From: Bacteroidaceae bacterium
GTDB taxonomy: Bacteria; Bacteroidota; Bacteroidia; Bacteroidales; Bacteroidaceae
Direction of reading: 5' to 3'
DNA length: 64,000 nucleotides
Assembly (NCBI GenBank): GCA_017548075.1
Contig: JAFYNL010000001.1
Span: 24,997-88,996, forward strand
How positions within the stretch are numbered: position 1 is the first letter of the stretch; every line of letters starts with the position of its first letter. The position numbers and the translations under genes were made by a program. The notes under the pieces were generated by a model. That model was not told the DNA's origin. It was given only the letters and a program-made list of their open reading frames with translations, and did no database searches. Of the stretch, positions 34,402 through 43,014 are shown piece after piece.

Positions 34402-34914
34402 TTAGAAAACAAGCTGATAGACAACTACCGACTGCCATCCTTTGGGACTATTCAACCAATCCTGAAGGGTGGCAGTTTCTTTGTAGCCACATTTCTTGAA
34501 GAGAGCCAAAGAAGCCGAATTATCTTGTGGAACAAGGGCATAGAGTTGGTGAATGCCAAGATGAGCAGACACATACTTTGCAAGCAGACGAAGAGCTTCT
34601 GTCGCCAAACCTTTCCTCTGTTGCTCTGGAACCACAACGATTCCTACTTCTGCTCGATGATGAAGAGGGTCGTAATTCTGCAAATCCACAAAACCCACAC
34701 TCGTTCCTTCAGCAGTTTCGAGCACCAATCTCAACTGACGGTCATGGAAGAAATCGTTGCTACTCTCGGCTATGTACTGCTTTAGGGCATAGTATGAGAA
34801 TGGCACAGAAGCCTGTCCGCAAGGCCACAACTCGGTATCATTCTCAATGAGATACATCAAGTCGAGGTCCTCAGGCTCAACGGCTCTCAACTTTAGCTTG
34901 CTACTCTTTAGCAT
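34402..34914 (-). CDS. GNAT family N-acetyltransferase
   Basis: A 170-residue RimJ/SpeG-like acetyltransferase. It starts KLKLRAVEPEDLDLMYLIEN. Acetyl-CoA binding is through VGIVVVPEQQRKGLATEALRLL (Q/R-x-x-G-x-A loop), followed by LGIHQLYALVPQDNSASLALFKKCGY. Relatives acetylate polyamines or protein N-termini; the substrate here is unknown. The ATG at 34914 was chosen over an upstream TTG. It overlaps the end of the small membrane protein gene by 14 bases, so the two are translationally coupled. Confidence 0.88.
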   Translation of the reverse strand: MLKSSKLKLRAVEPEDLDLMYLIENDTELWPCGQASVPFSYYALKQYIAESSNDFFHDRQLRLVLETAEGTSVGFVDLQNYDPLHHRAEVGIVVVPEQQRKGLATEALRLLAKYVSAHLGIHQLYALVPQDNSASLALFKKCGYKETATLQDWLNSPKGWQSVVVYQLVF

Positions 34915-35140
34915 TTCGCTTGATGTCAATTAACGGAAATATGAAAGCGATTGCCAAGATGCCCAGGCCATACAGCTGTGATGTGTTGTCGTACTTGAAG
35001 TAAAGCACCAACACAAAGAGAGCAGAAAAAGCAAGTGCAGCCAGACGAAGCCAGGCATTTACCTTCCTGTAACGAATCGCGAAAAATGCCGCAAGCAGAA
35101 TAGTTGCCGCGCAAATCAAGGTTAGAATATAAGTCAGCAT
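34901..35140 (-). CDS. Small membrane protein (79 aa)
   Basis: A 79-residue protein with three hydrophobic segments (about 3-21, 31-47, 54-72). Positive loops are IRYRKVNAW and the C-terminal DIKRNAKE, the latter placed in the cytoplasm by the positive-inside rule. No family recognised. It is coupled to the GNAT gene. Repeat copy F lies between it and recR. I find no TAnnTTTG box directly upstream, so it may be read through from recR. Confidence 0.75.
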   Translation of the reverse strand: MLTYILTLICAATILLAAFFAIRYRKVNAWLRLAALAFSALFVLVLYFKYDNTSQLYGLGILAIAFIFPLIDIKRNAKE

Positions 35141-35157
35141 AGTGTCGTTTTTAGATT

Positions 35158-35260
35158 TAACGTAGGTAAATTCAAAAGTTAACGTGTTACGTTGGTCATT
35201 TTAACGTGTTATGTTTGCAAACTTAACGTGTTACGTTTGGCATCGTAACTGGGGTTGTTT
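35158..35260. repeat. 22-bp-period intergenic repeat, copy F
   Basis: Three clean 22-bp units, each beginning AACGTGTTA, with left end GGTAAATTCAAAAGTTAACG and right end CATCGTAACTGGGG plus TTGTTT. The right end runs into the recR stop codon at 35259-35261. Confidence 0.88.
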
Positions 35261-35873
35261 ATTTCCCAAACGGGATTCGCCCTGCAAGGGCTCTGCCGAG
35301 GGTCACTTCGTCGGTATATTGTAGTTCATCATTTTGCGCAATTCCTCGAGCTATGACAGTCACTTTGACGCCTGTCTCTTCGAGTTTGCGGTAGATGAAA
35401 TAGTTGGTTGTATCGCCTTCCATCGTAGGACTTAGAGCAAGAATCACTTCTTCCACCCCACCCTTTTTCACGCGTTCCACTAGGCTTTCAATCTGCAAAT
35501 CGCTCGGACCAATGCCATCCATCGGACTAATGACGCCGCCAAGAACATGATACAAACCTCTGTACTGCATCGTGTTCTCGATAGCCATTACATCCTGAAC
35601 ATTCTCAACCACACAAACAAGACTGCTGTCTCGAGTCGGATTGCTACAAATCTCACACTTTTCTTCGTCGCAGATATTGTAGCAAACCTTGCAATAATGA
35701 ACTCCCTTTCGCATTTCCACAAGGCTCTCAGCCAAAGCCTCCACCCTCTCTTCATCCTGACGAAGCAAATGAAGAGCAAGCCTCAAAGCCGTCTTACTAC
35801 CGATTCCAGGCAGACGATTGATTTCGTTTACGGCTTTCTCGAGAAGCTCTGAAGAGTAGTGTGACTGCAACAT
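35259..35873 (-). CDS. recR: Recombination mediator protein RecR
   Basis: A 204-residue RecR. It has an N-terminal helix-hairpin-helix ([20 protein letters not shown]), the C4 zinc finger ([16 protein letters not shown]), a Toprim domain ([16 protein letters not shown]) and a C-terminal Walker-B-like segment. With RecO and RecF it loads RecA on gapped DNA; recF lies 5 kb away at 40.5 kb. It starts one base after the hisB stop and so seems to be the last gene of the his transcript. Confidence 0.96.
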   Translation of the reverse strand: MLQSHYSSELLEKAVNEINRLPGIGSKTALRLALHLLRQDEERVEALAESLVEMRKGVHYCKVCYNICDEEKCEICSNPTRDSSLVCVVENVQDVMAIENTMQYRGLYHVLGGVISPMDGIGPSDLQIESLVERVKKGGVEEVILALSPTMEGDTTNYFIYRKLEETGVKVTVIARGIAQNDELQYTDEVTLGRALAGRIPFGK

Positions 35874-35874
35874 C

Positions 35875-36942
35875 CTACAAAACGCCTTTACTTGATGGAA
35901 GTTGGAAATGTGTTACATCTCTACGGACAGCCATTCTGAGGCTGCGAGCAAAGGCTTTGAAGATGCCTTCTATCTTGTGGTGCTCGTTCTCTCCTTCTGC
36001 CTTTATATTAAGGTTTATAGCGGCACTATCGGACAGACTCTTGAAGAAGTGGAGAAACATTTCAGTAGGCATTTCGCCAACTTTCTCGCGACGAAACTCT
36101 GCATCCCAAACGAGCCATGGACGACCTCCAAAGTCAATTGCAACTTGACAAAGGCAATCATCCATCGGCAAACAGAAGCCGTAACGTTCAATGCCTCGCT
36201 TATCGCCAAGTGCTTTCTTGATGCACTCGCCAAGAGCAAGTGCCACATCCTCGATTGTATGATGTTCATCCACCTCCAAATCGCCTTTACAACGGACATA
36301 GAGGTCAATCATGCCGTGCTTTGCAATCTGTTCCAACATATGGTCGAAAAAGCCAAGTCCTGTCTGAATATCGCTCTTTCCGTCGCCATCAAGACACACC
36401 CGAACCTCAATATCTGTTTCCTTTGTGGTACGCTTGACTGTTGCATTTCGTTCCCCAGTAAAGAGCAACTCGGCAATCTTCTCCCAAGTCAAGTCGTTAC
36501 TAAGAATGAGACTATTGCATCCAAGGTTCTCTGCAAGCTTTGCATCCGTTTGTCTGTCGCCAATAACAAAGCTGCCAGCCAAGTCATAATCCTCTGTCAT
36601 ATAGGCAGTAAGCATGCCTATACCTGGCTTTCGAGTCGGCAGATTGTCCTTCGGAAGACTCCTGTCAATATGTATTGCATCGAAGGTAAAGCCCTCGCCT
36701 TTCAGGATGTCGAGCATAAGATTTTGTGTCGGCCAAAAGTCCTCCTCGGGGTAACTCTCTGTACCAAGTCCGTCCTGATTGCTGACCATCACAAAGAGGA
36801 AGTCTGTATGCTGGCGAAGGAAGCGTAAAGCACTAATAGCACCAGGCACAAAACTGAACTTCTCGAAGCTATCTATCTGCTCGTCAGCAGGTTCGCGAAG
36901 TATTGTGCCGTCTCTGTCGATGAAAAGAATTCGCTGTTTCAT
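35875..36942 (-). CDS. hisB: Bifunctional histidinol-phosphatase / imidazoleglycerol-phosphate dehydratase
   Basis: A 355-residue fused HisB catalysing steps 6 and 8 of histidine synthesis. The N-terminal HAD phosphatase has [12 protein letters not shown] (D9 nucleophile, D11) and [14 protein letters not shown]. The C-terminal dehydratase has the two metal-binding His motifs [13 protein letters not shown] and [14 protein letters not shown], plus [14 protein letters not shown]. It starts 6 bases after hisC ends. Confidence 0.97.
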   Translation of the reverse strand: MKQRILFIDRDGTILREPADEQIDSFEKFSFVPGAISALRFLRQHTDFLFVMVSNQDGLGTESYPEEDFWPTQNLMLDILKGEGFTFDAIHIDRSLPKDNLPTRKPGIGMLTAYMTEDYDLAGSFVIGDRQTDAKLAENLGCNSLILSNDLTWEKIAELLFTGERNATVKRTTKETDIEVRVCLDGDGKSDIQTGLGFFDHMLEQIAKHGMIDLYVRCKGDLEVDEHHTIEDVALALGECIKKALGDKRGIERYGFCLPMDDCLCQVAIDFGGRPWLVWDAEFRREKVGEMPTEMFLHFFKSLSDSAAINLNIKAEGENEHHKIEGIFKAFARSLRMAVRRDVTHFQLPSSKGVL

Positions 36943-36948
36943 AGGCTT

Positions 36949-37983
36949 TTATTTGTAGAAGCGCAACGCTCCAAGCAGTTCATTATTCTCTTGTCTTGTG
37001 CCAATCGTAATGCGAAGGCAGTTCTCGCAAAGTTGGACACGACTGCGATTGCGCACCACAATACCCTTCTCTATCAAGTAGCGATAGATACTGTTGGCAT
37101 CGGTCACTCGGACAAGAACAAAGTTTGCATCAGTTGGGTAGACTTTCAGGACGATTGGCAACTCATAGAGTGCAGGCAAAACATTCTCTTTCTCCCGACG
37201 AATTTGAGCCATCCAACTGTCGATTGTGCCGAGGTCACTCAGCAAAGCACAAGCTTTCTCTTGAGTAAGCAGATTAACATTGTAAGGATATTTGACCTTA
37301 TTGAAGAGTGCGATAATCTCTTCGCTTGCAAACGCCATACCCAATCGGATAGCTGCCGAAGCCCAAGCCTTACTGAAAGTATTCAGGACAATCAGGTTAG
37401 GATACTTGTCAAGCACACTACGGAAAGGCTGATTCGTCGAGAAGTCAGAATAGGCTTCATCCACAACAACAATACCTTCGAAATTCGTCAACACTTCGTG
37501 AATGACTTCACGAGGGATATCGTTGCCAGTAGGATTGTTGGGTGAACATATCCAGATGACCTTTGTCCTTGCATCAGTTGCCTCAAGAAGAGCTTTAGGG
37601 TCGAGTTGCCAATCGTCTGATAATGGAACACTTCTGTATTCAACATTATTGATATCCGCACACACTTTATACATGCCATAAGTCGGAGCCATTGCAACCA
37701 CATTATCCTTTTCCGGGTTGCAGAAGATCCGATAGACAAGGTCGATGGCTTCGTCACTTCCGTTACCAAGGAATATCTGCGAGGGACGCACTCCCTTCAA
37801 GGGTGCAAGACGCGCCTTCAACTTCTCTTGCAATGGGTCGGGATAGCGGTTTATCGGGTCATTGTAAGGATTCTCGTTGGCATCAAGAAAGACGTGTGCA
37901 TCCATTCCCTTGAATTCATCTCGGGCACAACTGTATGGTTCAAGCGCCCAGATATTAGGGCGAACAAGTGATTCTAAGTTCAT
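36949..37983 (-). CDS. hisC: Histidinol-phosphate aminotransferase
   Basis: A 344-residue fold-type I PLP aminotransferase (step 7 of histidine synthesis). It has [53 protein letters not shown] and the PLP lysine in [17 protein letters not shown]. It overlaps the hisD stop by 4 bases (ATGA). Confidence 0.96.
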   Translation of the reverse strand: MNLESLVRPNIWALEPYSCARDEFKGMDAHVFLDANENPYNDPINRYPDPLQEKLKARLAPLKGVRPSQIFLGNGSDEAIDLVYRIFCNPEKDNVVAMAPTYGMYKVCADINNVEYRSVPLSDDWQLDPKALLEATDARTKVIWICSPNNPTGNDIPREVIHEVLTNFEGIVVVDEAYSDFSTNQPFRSVLDKYPNLIVLNTFSKAWASAAIRLGMAFASEEIIALFNKVKYPYNVNLLTQEKACALLSDLGTIDSWMAQIRREKENVLPALYELPIVLKVYPTDANFVLVRVTDANSIYRYLIEKGIVVRNRSRVQLCENCLRITIGTRQENNELLGALRFYK

Positions 37984-39260
37984 AGGCTCTTCATTCTTAG
38001 CGTCATTGCATTCTTGTGAGCATCAAGTCCCTCGGCTTCGGCCATCAGTTCTACGGCTCTACCTATTGCTTTAATGCCTTCAGGTTGAATATGCTGGAAG
38101 GTTATCTTGCGGCAGAAACTGTCGAGATTGACTCCGCTATAAGCCACAGCATAGCCGTTTGTCGGCAAAGTATGATTCGTTCCACTAGCATAATCGCCGG
38201 CGCTTTCTGGCGTTAACGAGCCGAGAAAGACACTTCCGGCATTCATTACCTTCTTGGCAAGTTCCATGTAATTGGCAGTCTCGATGATGAGATGTTCTGG
38301 AGCATAACGATTCGTGACTTCCATCATCTCGTCGTCATTATGGACAACGATTGCTTTGCTATGTTCAAGTGCCTGAGCCGCAATATCTTTTCTGGGCAGT
38401 AGAGTTAATTGACGCACCACTTCTGCTTCTACCTTTCGAGCAGTTTCTTCACTCTTGCAAACAAGCAGGACTTGGCTGTCTATGCCGTGTTCTGCTTGAC
38501 TGAGAAGGTCGGCAGCAACGAAAGAAATGTTGCTCGTTTCGTCTGCAAGCACTTCAACTTCACTCGGACCAGCAGGCATATCTATGGCAACATCATGCAA
38601 GCTGACTTGTTGCTTAGCACACATAACGAACTGATTGCCAGGGCCGAATATCTTATAAACCTTTGGCACACTCTCAGTTCCGTAGGCCATCGCCCCAATT
38701 GCCTGAACGCCACCAATCTTGTAGATGCGGCTCACTCCCGCAACCTTTGCGGCAACAAGGATGGCGGGATTAACATTTCCATCTTTTGAAGGCGGCGTAC
38801 AAAGCACAATCTCCTTGCATCCAGCTATTTTTGCAGGTGTTGCGAGCATAAGAACTGTACTGAAAAGAGGAGCGGTACCGCCAGGAATGTAGAGACCTAC
38901 ACGCTCGATGGCAACTGACTTCTGCCAACATTCCACACCTTCTGTCACTTGAACATGCTCTCCTTCAAAGCGTTGCTTAGCATGGAAGCGTTCAATGTTC
39001 TGATGAGCAAGACGGATAGCCTGTTTGAGCTCCTCGCTTACAAGGCTTTCGGCAGCAAGCATCTCAGCTTCCGAAACTGCCAAATCATCTAGGCGAACCT
39101 TATCAAAACGCTCCTCATACTCGCGAACTGCCGCATCGCCTCTTTGCTTAACATTCTGAAGGACTGCAGAGACGGTTGCATTCAGTTCTGAAGCATCGCG
39201 AACAGGACGCTTCAACAAAGCATCAAGTTCAGCAGATGTTGGATATTTATAGATGTTCAT
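37980..39260 (-). CDS. hisD: Histidinol dehydrogenase
   Basis: A 426-residue zinc enzyme performing the last two oxidations to histidine. Recognised by [67 protein letters not shown], the metal-site [12 protein letters not shown], and APEHLII with [10 protein letters not shown]-like [10 protein letters not shown]. The ATG giving [12 protein letters not shown], 14 bases after the hisG stop, was taken as start; an in-frame TTG lies 18 bases upstream. Confidence 0.96.
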   Translation of the reverse strand: MNIYKYPTSAELDALLKRPVRDASELNATVSAVLQNVKQRGDAAVREYEERFDKVRLDDLAVSEAEMLAAESLVSEELKQAIRLAHQNIERFHAKQRFEGEHVQVTEGVECWQKSVAIERVGLYIPGGTAPLFSTVLMLATPAKIAGCKEIVLCTPPSKDGNVNPAILVAAKVAGVSRIYKIGGVQAIGAMAYGTESVPKVYKIFGPGNQFVMCAKQQVSLHDVAIDMPAGPSEVEVLADETSNISFVAADLLSQAEHGIDSQVLLVCKSEETARKVEAEVVRQLTLLPRKDIAAQALEHSKAIVVHNDDEMMEVTNRYAPEHLIIETANYMELAKKVMNAGSVFLGSLTPESAGDYASGTNHTLPTNGYAVAYSGVNLDSFCRKITFQHIQPEGIKAIGRAVELMAEAEGLDAHKNAMTLRMKSL

Positions 39261-39274
39261 GTTCAAAGAATCAC

Positions 39275-40126
39275 TCAAGGAATCATTTTCTCAATCGGCA
39301 CAACAAGGATACCTTCCGCGCCAAGACTCTTCAGTTCACGGATAATCTCCCAGAAACGTTTCTCGTCGATAACTGTGTGAACGCTGCTCCAACCCTCAGT
39401 TGCGAGAGGCATAACAGTAGGACTCTTGACACCAGGCAGAACTGCGACAATCTCTTTCAGACGGTCTGTAGGCACATTCATCAGGACATATTTCTTGTCT
39501 TCCGCAGCCTTGACTGCTTCTATTCGGAACAGGAGTTCATCCAACACAGCCCGCTTTTCCTCGTCGAGATTCTTGTTGGCAATAAGGAGAGCCTCACTTT
39601 GCATTACCGTTTCCACCTCAACAAGATTGTTGCTGACGAGTGTGGAACCGCTGCTGACAATATCGAAGATCGCATCTGCAAGGCCGATACCCGGACTTAT
39701 CTCAACGCTTCCAGTAATGACATGAATGTCTGCAGCAATTCGATTCTTCTGCATGAAGCGGCGAAGGATATTGGGATAACTCGTGGCAATCTTCTTGCCT
39801 TCGAACCACTTCAAGCCGTAATAATCCTCACCTTTGGGAACTGCTAAAGAGAGACGACATTTGCTAAAACCAAGAGCGCGAACCACTTCCGCATCTTCTG
39901 CCCTTTCTTCAAACTCGTTTTGGCCAACTATTCCGAGGTCTGCCACTCCACTTGCCACGCTTTGAGGAATGTCATCATCGCGAAGATAGAGGATTTCGAC
40001 AGGGAAATTGCTGCTCTGCACAAGAAGTGTGCGTCTGCTACTGCCCACCTTTATGCCTGCTTCAGCAAGCAAAGATATTGTATCTTCAAAGAGTCGTCCT
40101 TTCGACTGAACTGCTATTCTCAACAT
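39275..40126 (-). CDS. hisG: ATP phosphoribosyltransferase, long form
   Basis: A 283-residue HisG, the first and feedback-controlled step of histidine synthesis. The catalytic part has MLRIAVQSKGRLFEDTI, RDDDIPQSVASGVADLGIVG, KIATSYPNILRRF, and the PRPP loop EISPGIGLADAIFDIVSSGS. The extra C-terminal regulatory ACT-like domain (about 210-283, KYVLMNVPTDRLKEIVAVLP) marks the long, self-sufficient form that binds histidine and needs no HisZ. It is the first gene of hisGDCB-recR, with a -7 box about 32 bases upstream. Confidence 0.97.
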   Translation of the reverse strand: MLRIAVQSKGRLFEDTISLLAEAGIKVGSSRRTLLVQSSNFPVEILYLRDDDIPQSVASGVADLGIVGQNEFEERAEDAEVVRALGFSKCRLSLAVPKGEDYYGLKWFEGKKIATSYPNILRRFMQKNRIAADIHVITGSVEISPGIGLADAIFDIVSSGSTLVSNNLVEVETVMQSEALLIANKNLDEEKRAVLDELLFRIEAVKAAEDKKYVLMNVPTDRLKEIVAVLPGVKSPTVMPLATEGWSSVHTVIDEKRFWEIIRELKSLGAEGILVVPIEKMIP

Positions 40127-40157
40127 TTCTTTTACCTTATTATATTATTTCGCGCTG

Positions 40158-40165
40158 CAAAGGTA
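40158..40165 (-). promoter_or_regulatory. -7 box for the his operon (TACCTTTG)
   Basis: TACCTTTG on the minus strand followed by CAGC, 31 bases before the hisG ATG. I see no attenuator-like leader peptide rich in His codons in the short leader. Confidence 0.75.
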
Positions 40166-40206
40166 CGAAGAAATAATGAAATAATAAAGAAAGAAGGTAT
40201 GAAATA

Positions 40207-40497
40207 TCAAAAGAAACAAACATCGCTTATCACATACGAGCCAACATGTTCGTTAAGCTTTTGGGCAATGCGTTTGTGCTCCATCATAAGGTTTTGACGA
40301 AGCGATGGGTTGTTGAGTTGCACTTGCAACTTGCCTTCTCGCACAAAAACCTGCTTTGTGTAACGACCAATCACTTCGCCCATCACTTCCTGCCAAGCTT
40401 GAGTGATGCGATATTCAAGAAGCGGAGTCTCCAAACCTTCTTCGCGAAGGAAAGCCAGCAAAGCATCATGCATGGAATGCGTATTGGTCTTAATCAT
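40207..40497 (-). CDS. DUF721 (DciA-like) protein
   Basis: A 96-residue protein of the DUF721 family. It has LLEYRITQAWQEVMGEVIGRYTKQVFVREGKLQVQL and LRQNLMMEHKRIAQKLNE as family core (shown in part). In other bacteria DciA, a DUF721 protein, loads the replicative helicase, and actinobacterial members sit beside recF and gyrase genes. The ATG overlaps the recF stop by 4 bases, so it is co-translated with recF. A DNA replication role is inferred from family and neighbour. Confidence 0.85.
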   Translation of the reverse strand: MIKTNTHSMHDALLAFLREEGLETPLLEYRITQAWQEVMGEVIGRYTKQVFVREGKLQVQLNNPSLRQNLMMEHKRIAQKLNEHVGSYVISDVCFF

Positions 40498-41591
40498 GAT
40501 TTCACCTCTCCTTTCTCCACAAAGAAAATCTTGCTGTCGCTCTCCATCGAAGCAAGGATGGCATCAAGATGGTCGCGATTTGTGTCTGTGATAAAGATTT
40601 GTCCGAAGCGCTCTCCACTAACTAACTTCACAATCTGCTCAACCCTTTCTGCGTCGAGCTTGTCGAAAATGTCGTCCAACAAAAGCAGAGGCGTTGTCCG
40701 AGAGCCAGTTCTGCTGAGGAAATCAAATTGAGCGAGCTTCAAAGCAATGAGGAAAGTCTTGCTCTGACCTTGCGAGCCCTCTCTGCGAACAGGATAGCCG
40801 CCTTGCAACATCTCGAGGTCGTCCTTGTGAATTCCATGCAGAGAATAACCAACGGCTCTGTCCTTGAAACGACCAGTTGTGAGTTGCTCCAGCAGAGGAC
40901 CTCGCTGTAAATGAGAGACATAGCGCAGTTCAACCTGCTCTTTGTTCTGCGAAATCTGGTTGTAAAACTGCTGGAAGATGGGGATAAGTTCAGAGATATA
41001 TTCGTTTCGTTTCTTGAAGATATACTCACCTTCACGAGCCATCTGTTCTTCCCAAATCAGGTAGATTTCCTGGTCGAACTCTTCTTCCTGCTTGAGTAGG
41101 GCATTTCTCTGTTGCAGAGCCTTGTTGTAACGCATCAAAGACTCTGTGTAAGCTGAGTCGTACTGACAAATCACCATATCCACAAAACGACGCCTTTCCT
41201 CACTCCCACCCGAAACAAGCATCTGGTCTGCAGGCGAAACCATCACAAGAGGAATGAGTCCTATGTGTTCTGAAAGCTTGCGATAAGCCTTCTTTCCTCT
41301 GCGAACAACCTTCTTCTGCCCCACTTTCAAGCCCAAATGAATGTCTTCCTTTGTCCCATCTTCGTTCTCATAAAGGCCTTGAAGAGACATGAATTCCTGT
41401 CCATGACGAACGCTCAGCATATCAATACTGCTGCTGTAACTTCGACAGAAACTCAGGAAATGAATGGCATCGAGCACATTTGTCTTGCCCTGACCATTGC
41501 CTCCGATGAAGCAATTCAAGTTTGGCGAAAAGCGCAACTGTGCCTCCGCAATGTTCTTATAATTAAATATGGTAAGTTCCTTAAGCTTCAT
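40494..41591 (-). CDS. recF: DNA replication and repair protein RecF
   Basis: A 365-residue SMC-like ATPase that helps load RecA at gaps. It has the N-terminal MKLKELTIFNYKNIAEAQL, Walker A FIGGNGQGKTNVLDAIHFL, the ABC signature region GSQGQSKTFLIALKLAQ, and Walker B PLLLLDDIFDKLD. A start 135 bases further upstream is open, but the ATG at 41591 fits the family N-terminus and lies just after a -7 box. The implied leader is only a few bases. DUF721 is coupled downstream. Confidence 0.95.
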   Translation of the reverse strand: MKLKELTIFNYKNIAEAQLRFSPNLNCFIGGNGQGKTNVLDAIHFLSFCRSYSSSIDMLSVRHGQEFMSLQGLYENEDGTKEDIHLGLKVGQKKVVRRGKKAYRKLSEHIGLIPLVMVSPADQMLVSGGSEERRRFVDMVICQYDSAYTESLMRYNKALQQRNALLKQEEEFDQEIYLIWEEQMAREGEYIFKKRNEYISELIPIFQQFYNQISQNKEQVELRYVSHLQRGPLLEQLTTGRFKDRAVGYSLHGIHKDDLEMLQGGYPVRREGSQGQSKTFLIALKLAQFDFLSRTGSRTTPLLLLDDIFDKLDAERVEQIVKLVSGERFGQIFITDTNRDHLDAILASMESDSKIFFVEKGEVKS

Positions 41592-41599
41592 ATCTTTTG

Positions 41600-41607
41600 C
41601 AAAGATA
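41600..41607 (-). promoter_or_regulatory. -7 box for recF (TATCTTTG)
   Basis: The box ends 8 bases before the recF ATG and fixes the start choice; the message would be nearly leaderless. Confidence 0.7.
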
Positions 41608-41650
41608 CAAAAAAAATAGAGATTGAAGATGGGGATTAAAGATTTTTTCA

Positions 41651-41658
41651 TAAATTTG
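41651..41658 (+). promoter_or_regulatory. -7 box for SemiSWEET (TAAATTTG)
   Basis: A TAnnTTTG match 21 bases before the ATG at 41680. It forms a divergent pair with the recF promoter. Confidence 0.65.
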
Positions 41659-41679
41659 CAATGAATTAAGCATAAAAAG

Positions 41680-41970
41680 ATGGAACAAACTACATTTACC
41701 GACATTTGCGGCATCGTGGCAAGCATAGGATTGATACTGGGTTATCTGCCACAAGCGATACAGACCATTCGCACTCGAAACACTGATGGAATCGCACTTC
41801 CCACCTTCTTGATGACGGCCATAGGAGGTATTGCCTTCATGCTTCAAGGCCTCCTTCACAAGCCCGACATCATCTGGTCGCTCGTGCTCACCAACTTTAT
41901 CACAACAGTCTGCAGCATCATCGTCTTCGGCATCAAAATCTACAACGACTACTTCAAAAACAGAGGATAA
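41680..41970 (+). CDS. SemiSWEET sugar transporter
   Basis: A 96-residue membrane protein with three hydrophobic helices and one PQ-loop motif (LILGYLPQAIQTIRTRNTDG). This is the size and layout of bacterial SemiSWEETs, which dimerise to form a passive sugar pore. Asn in VLTNFITTVCS of the third helix may line the pore, as in studied family members. Substrate sugar unknown. It is followed directly by repeat copy G. Confidence 0.9.
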   Translation: MEQTTFTDICGIVASIGLILGYLPQAIQTIRTRNTDGIALPTFLMTAIGGIAFMLQGLLHKPDIIWSLVLTNFITTVCSIIVFGIKIYNDYFKNRG

Positions 41971-41983
41971 AAGGAGGGAGGCG

Positions 41984-42091
41984 AAACAACCCCAGTTACG
42001 TTGCCAAAGTTAACGTGTTAAGTTGGCCATTTTAACGTGTTAAGTTCGCAAACTTAACGTGTTACGTTTTGATTTTAACTGAGGGTCGTTT
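41984..42091. repeat. 22-bp-period intergenic repeat, copy G (inverted relative to D and F)
   Basis: The left end AACAACCCCAGTTACGTTGC and right end GATTTTAACTGAGGGTCGTT are the complements of the right and left ends of copy D. Three 22-bp units with AACGTGTTA lie between. This pairing shows that the ends belong to the element. Confidence 0.9.
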
Positions 42092-42212
42092 GGAAACATT
42101 ACTAATGAAGTTGACCTATGCTGGCAGCTTCATTTTGTTTTTTTATTGGTAGAAAATTGCTGCAAATGTAAAAAATTTTCTTAAAAAAATATGCTTGTAT
42201 TATAGAAAACAC

Positions 42213-42220
42213 TATATTTG
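42213..42220 (+). promoter_or_regulatory. -7 box for GDPD gene (TATATTTG)
   Basis: TATATTTG followed by CAGC, 31 bases before the ATG at 42252. Confidence 0.7.
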
Positions 42221-42251
42221 CAGCGGAAAACCATATATAACATTATATAAT

Positions 42252-43013
42252 ATGTATAGGATTTTTACATTTTCTCTGCTTTTAATCAGCTCCATGATTG
42301 CTCTTGGACAGCCTAATATTGTAGCCCATCGCGGCTTTTGGCGTACCGATGGAAGTGCTCAAAATTCTATTGCATCTTTCCAGAAAGCTGCGGAAATTGG
42401 TTGTTGGGGCAGCGAGTTTGATGTCTGGATGACTGCTGACGGGGTGCCTGTAGTCTTTCACGATGCAATTGTGGAAGGCATTCGCATTGAGGATACAACT
42501 TATGCTACTTTGATGAACATTCGTCTGCAAAATGGTGAGTTCATCCCTACTCTGCAACAGTATCTTGTCGAGGCTCAGAAGTGGCCTAACTGCAGGCTGA
42601 TATTTGAAATTAAATCTCATCGCAATGCAAAGCGAGACAATATGATTTCAGACCTTTCTGTTGAGCTGATAAATATGCTTGGATTGGCCGACAGAACTGA
42701 CTACATCTCGTTCAGCAAGCAGGTTTGCAAACGACTTCACGAGATTGCTCCAGAGGCTAAGGTTGCCTATCTGAGTGGAGACCTCTCTCCAAAAGAGGTG
42801 AAGGACCAGGGTTGGACAGGCATCGACTATAGTATAAAGACTTTTGAAAAGCATCCGGAATGGCCTGAAGAGGCAAAGAAAATTGGCCTCGAGGTTAATG
42901 TCTGGACTGTGGATGGCGAAGAAGAACTCAAGCATTTTGCAGATATGAAGGGCATTGACATTATCACAACCAATGACCCCGACAAGCTTAAGGAAATAAA
43001 TAAAAAGCAATAA
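42252..43013 (+). CDS. Exported glycerophosphodiester phosphodiesterase
   Basis: A 253-residue TIM-barrel enzyme with signal peptide MYRIFTFSLLLISSMIALGQ. It has the catalytic pair in VAHRGFWRTDGSAQNS, metal-binding acids in GSEFDVWMTADGVPVVFHD, and C-terminal VNVWTVDGEEELKHFADMKG. It hydrolyses glycerophosphodiesters to an alcohol and glycerol-3-phosphate in the periplasm or outside. The ATG after the -7 box was used; the frame is open 57 bases further upstream. An AraC-type gene begins one base after its stop. Confidence 0.93.
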   Translation: MYRIFTFSLLLISSMIALGQPNIVAHRGFWRTDGSAQNSIASFQKAAEIGCWGSEFDVWMTADGVPVVFHDAIVEGIRIEDTTYATLMNIRLQNGEFIPTLQQYLVEAQKWPNCRLIFEIKSHRNAKRDNMISDLSVELINMLGLADRTDYISFSKQVCKRLHEIAPEAKVAYLSGDLSPKEVKDQGWTGIDYSIKTFEKHPEWPEEAKKIGLEVNVWTVDGEEELKHFADMKGIDIITTNDPDKLKEINKKQ

Positions 43014-43014
43014 C

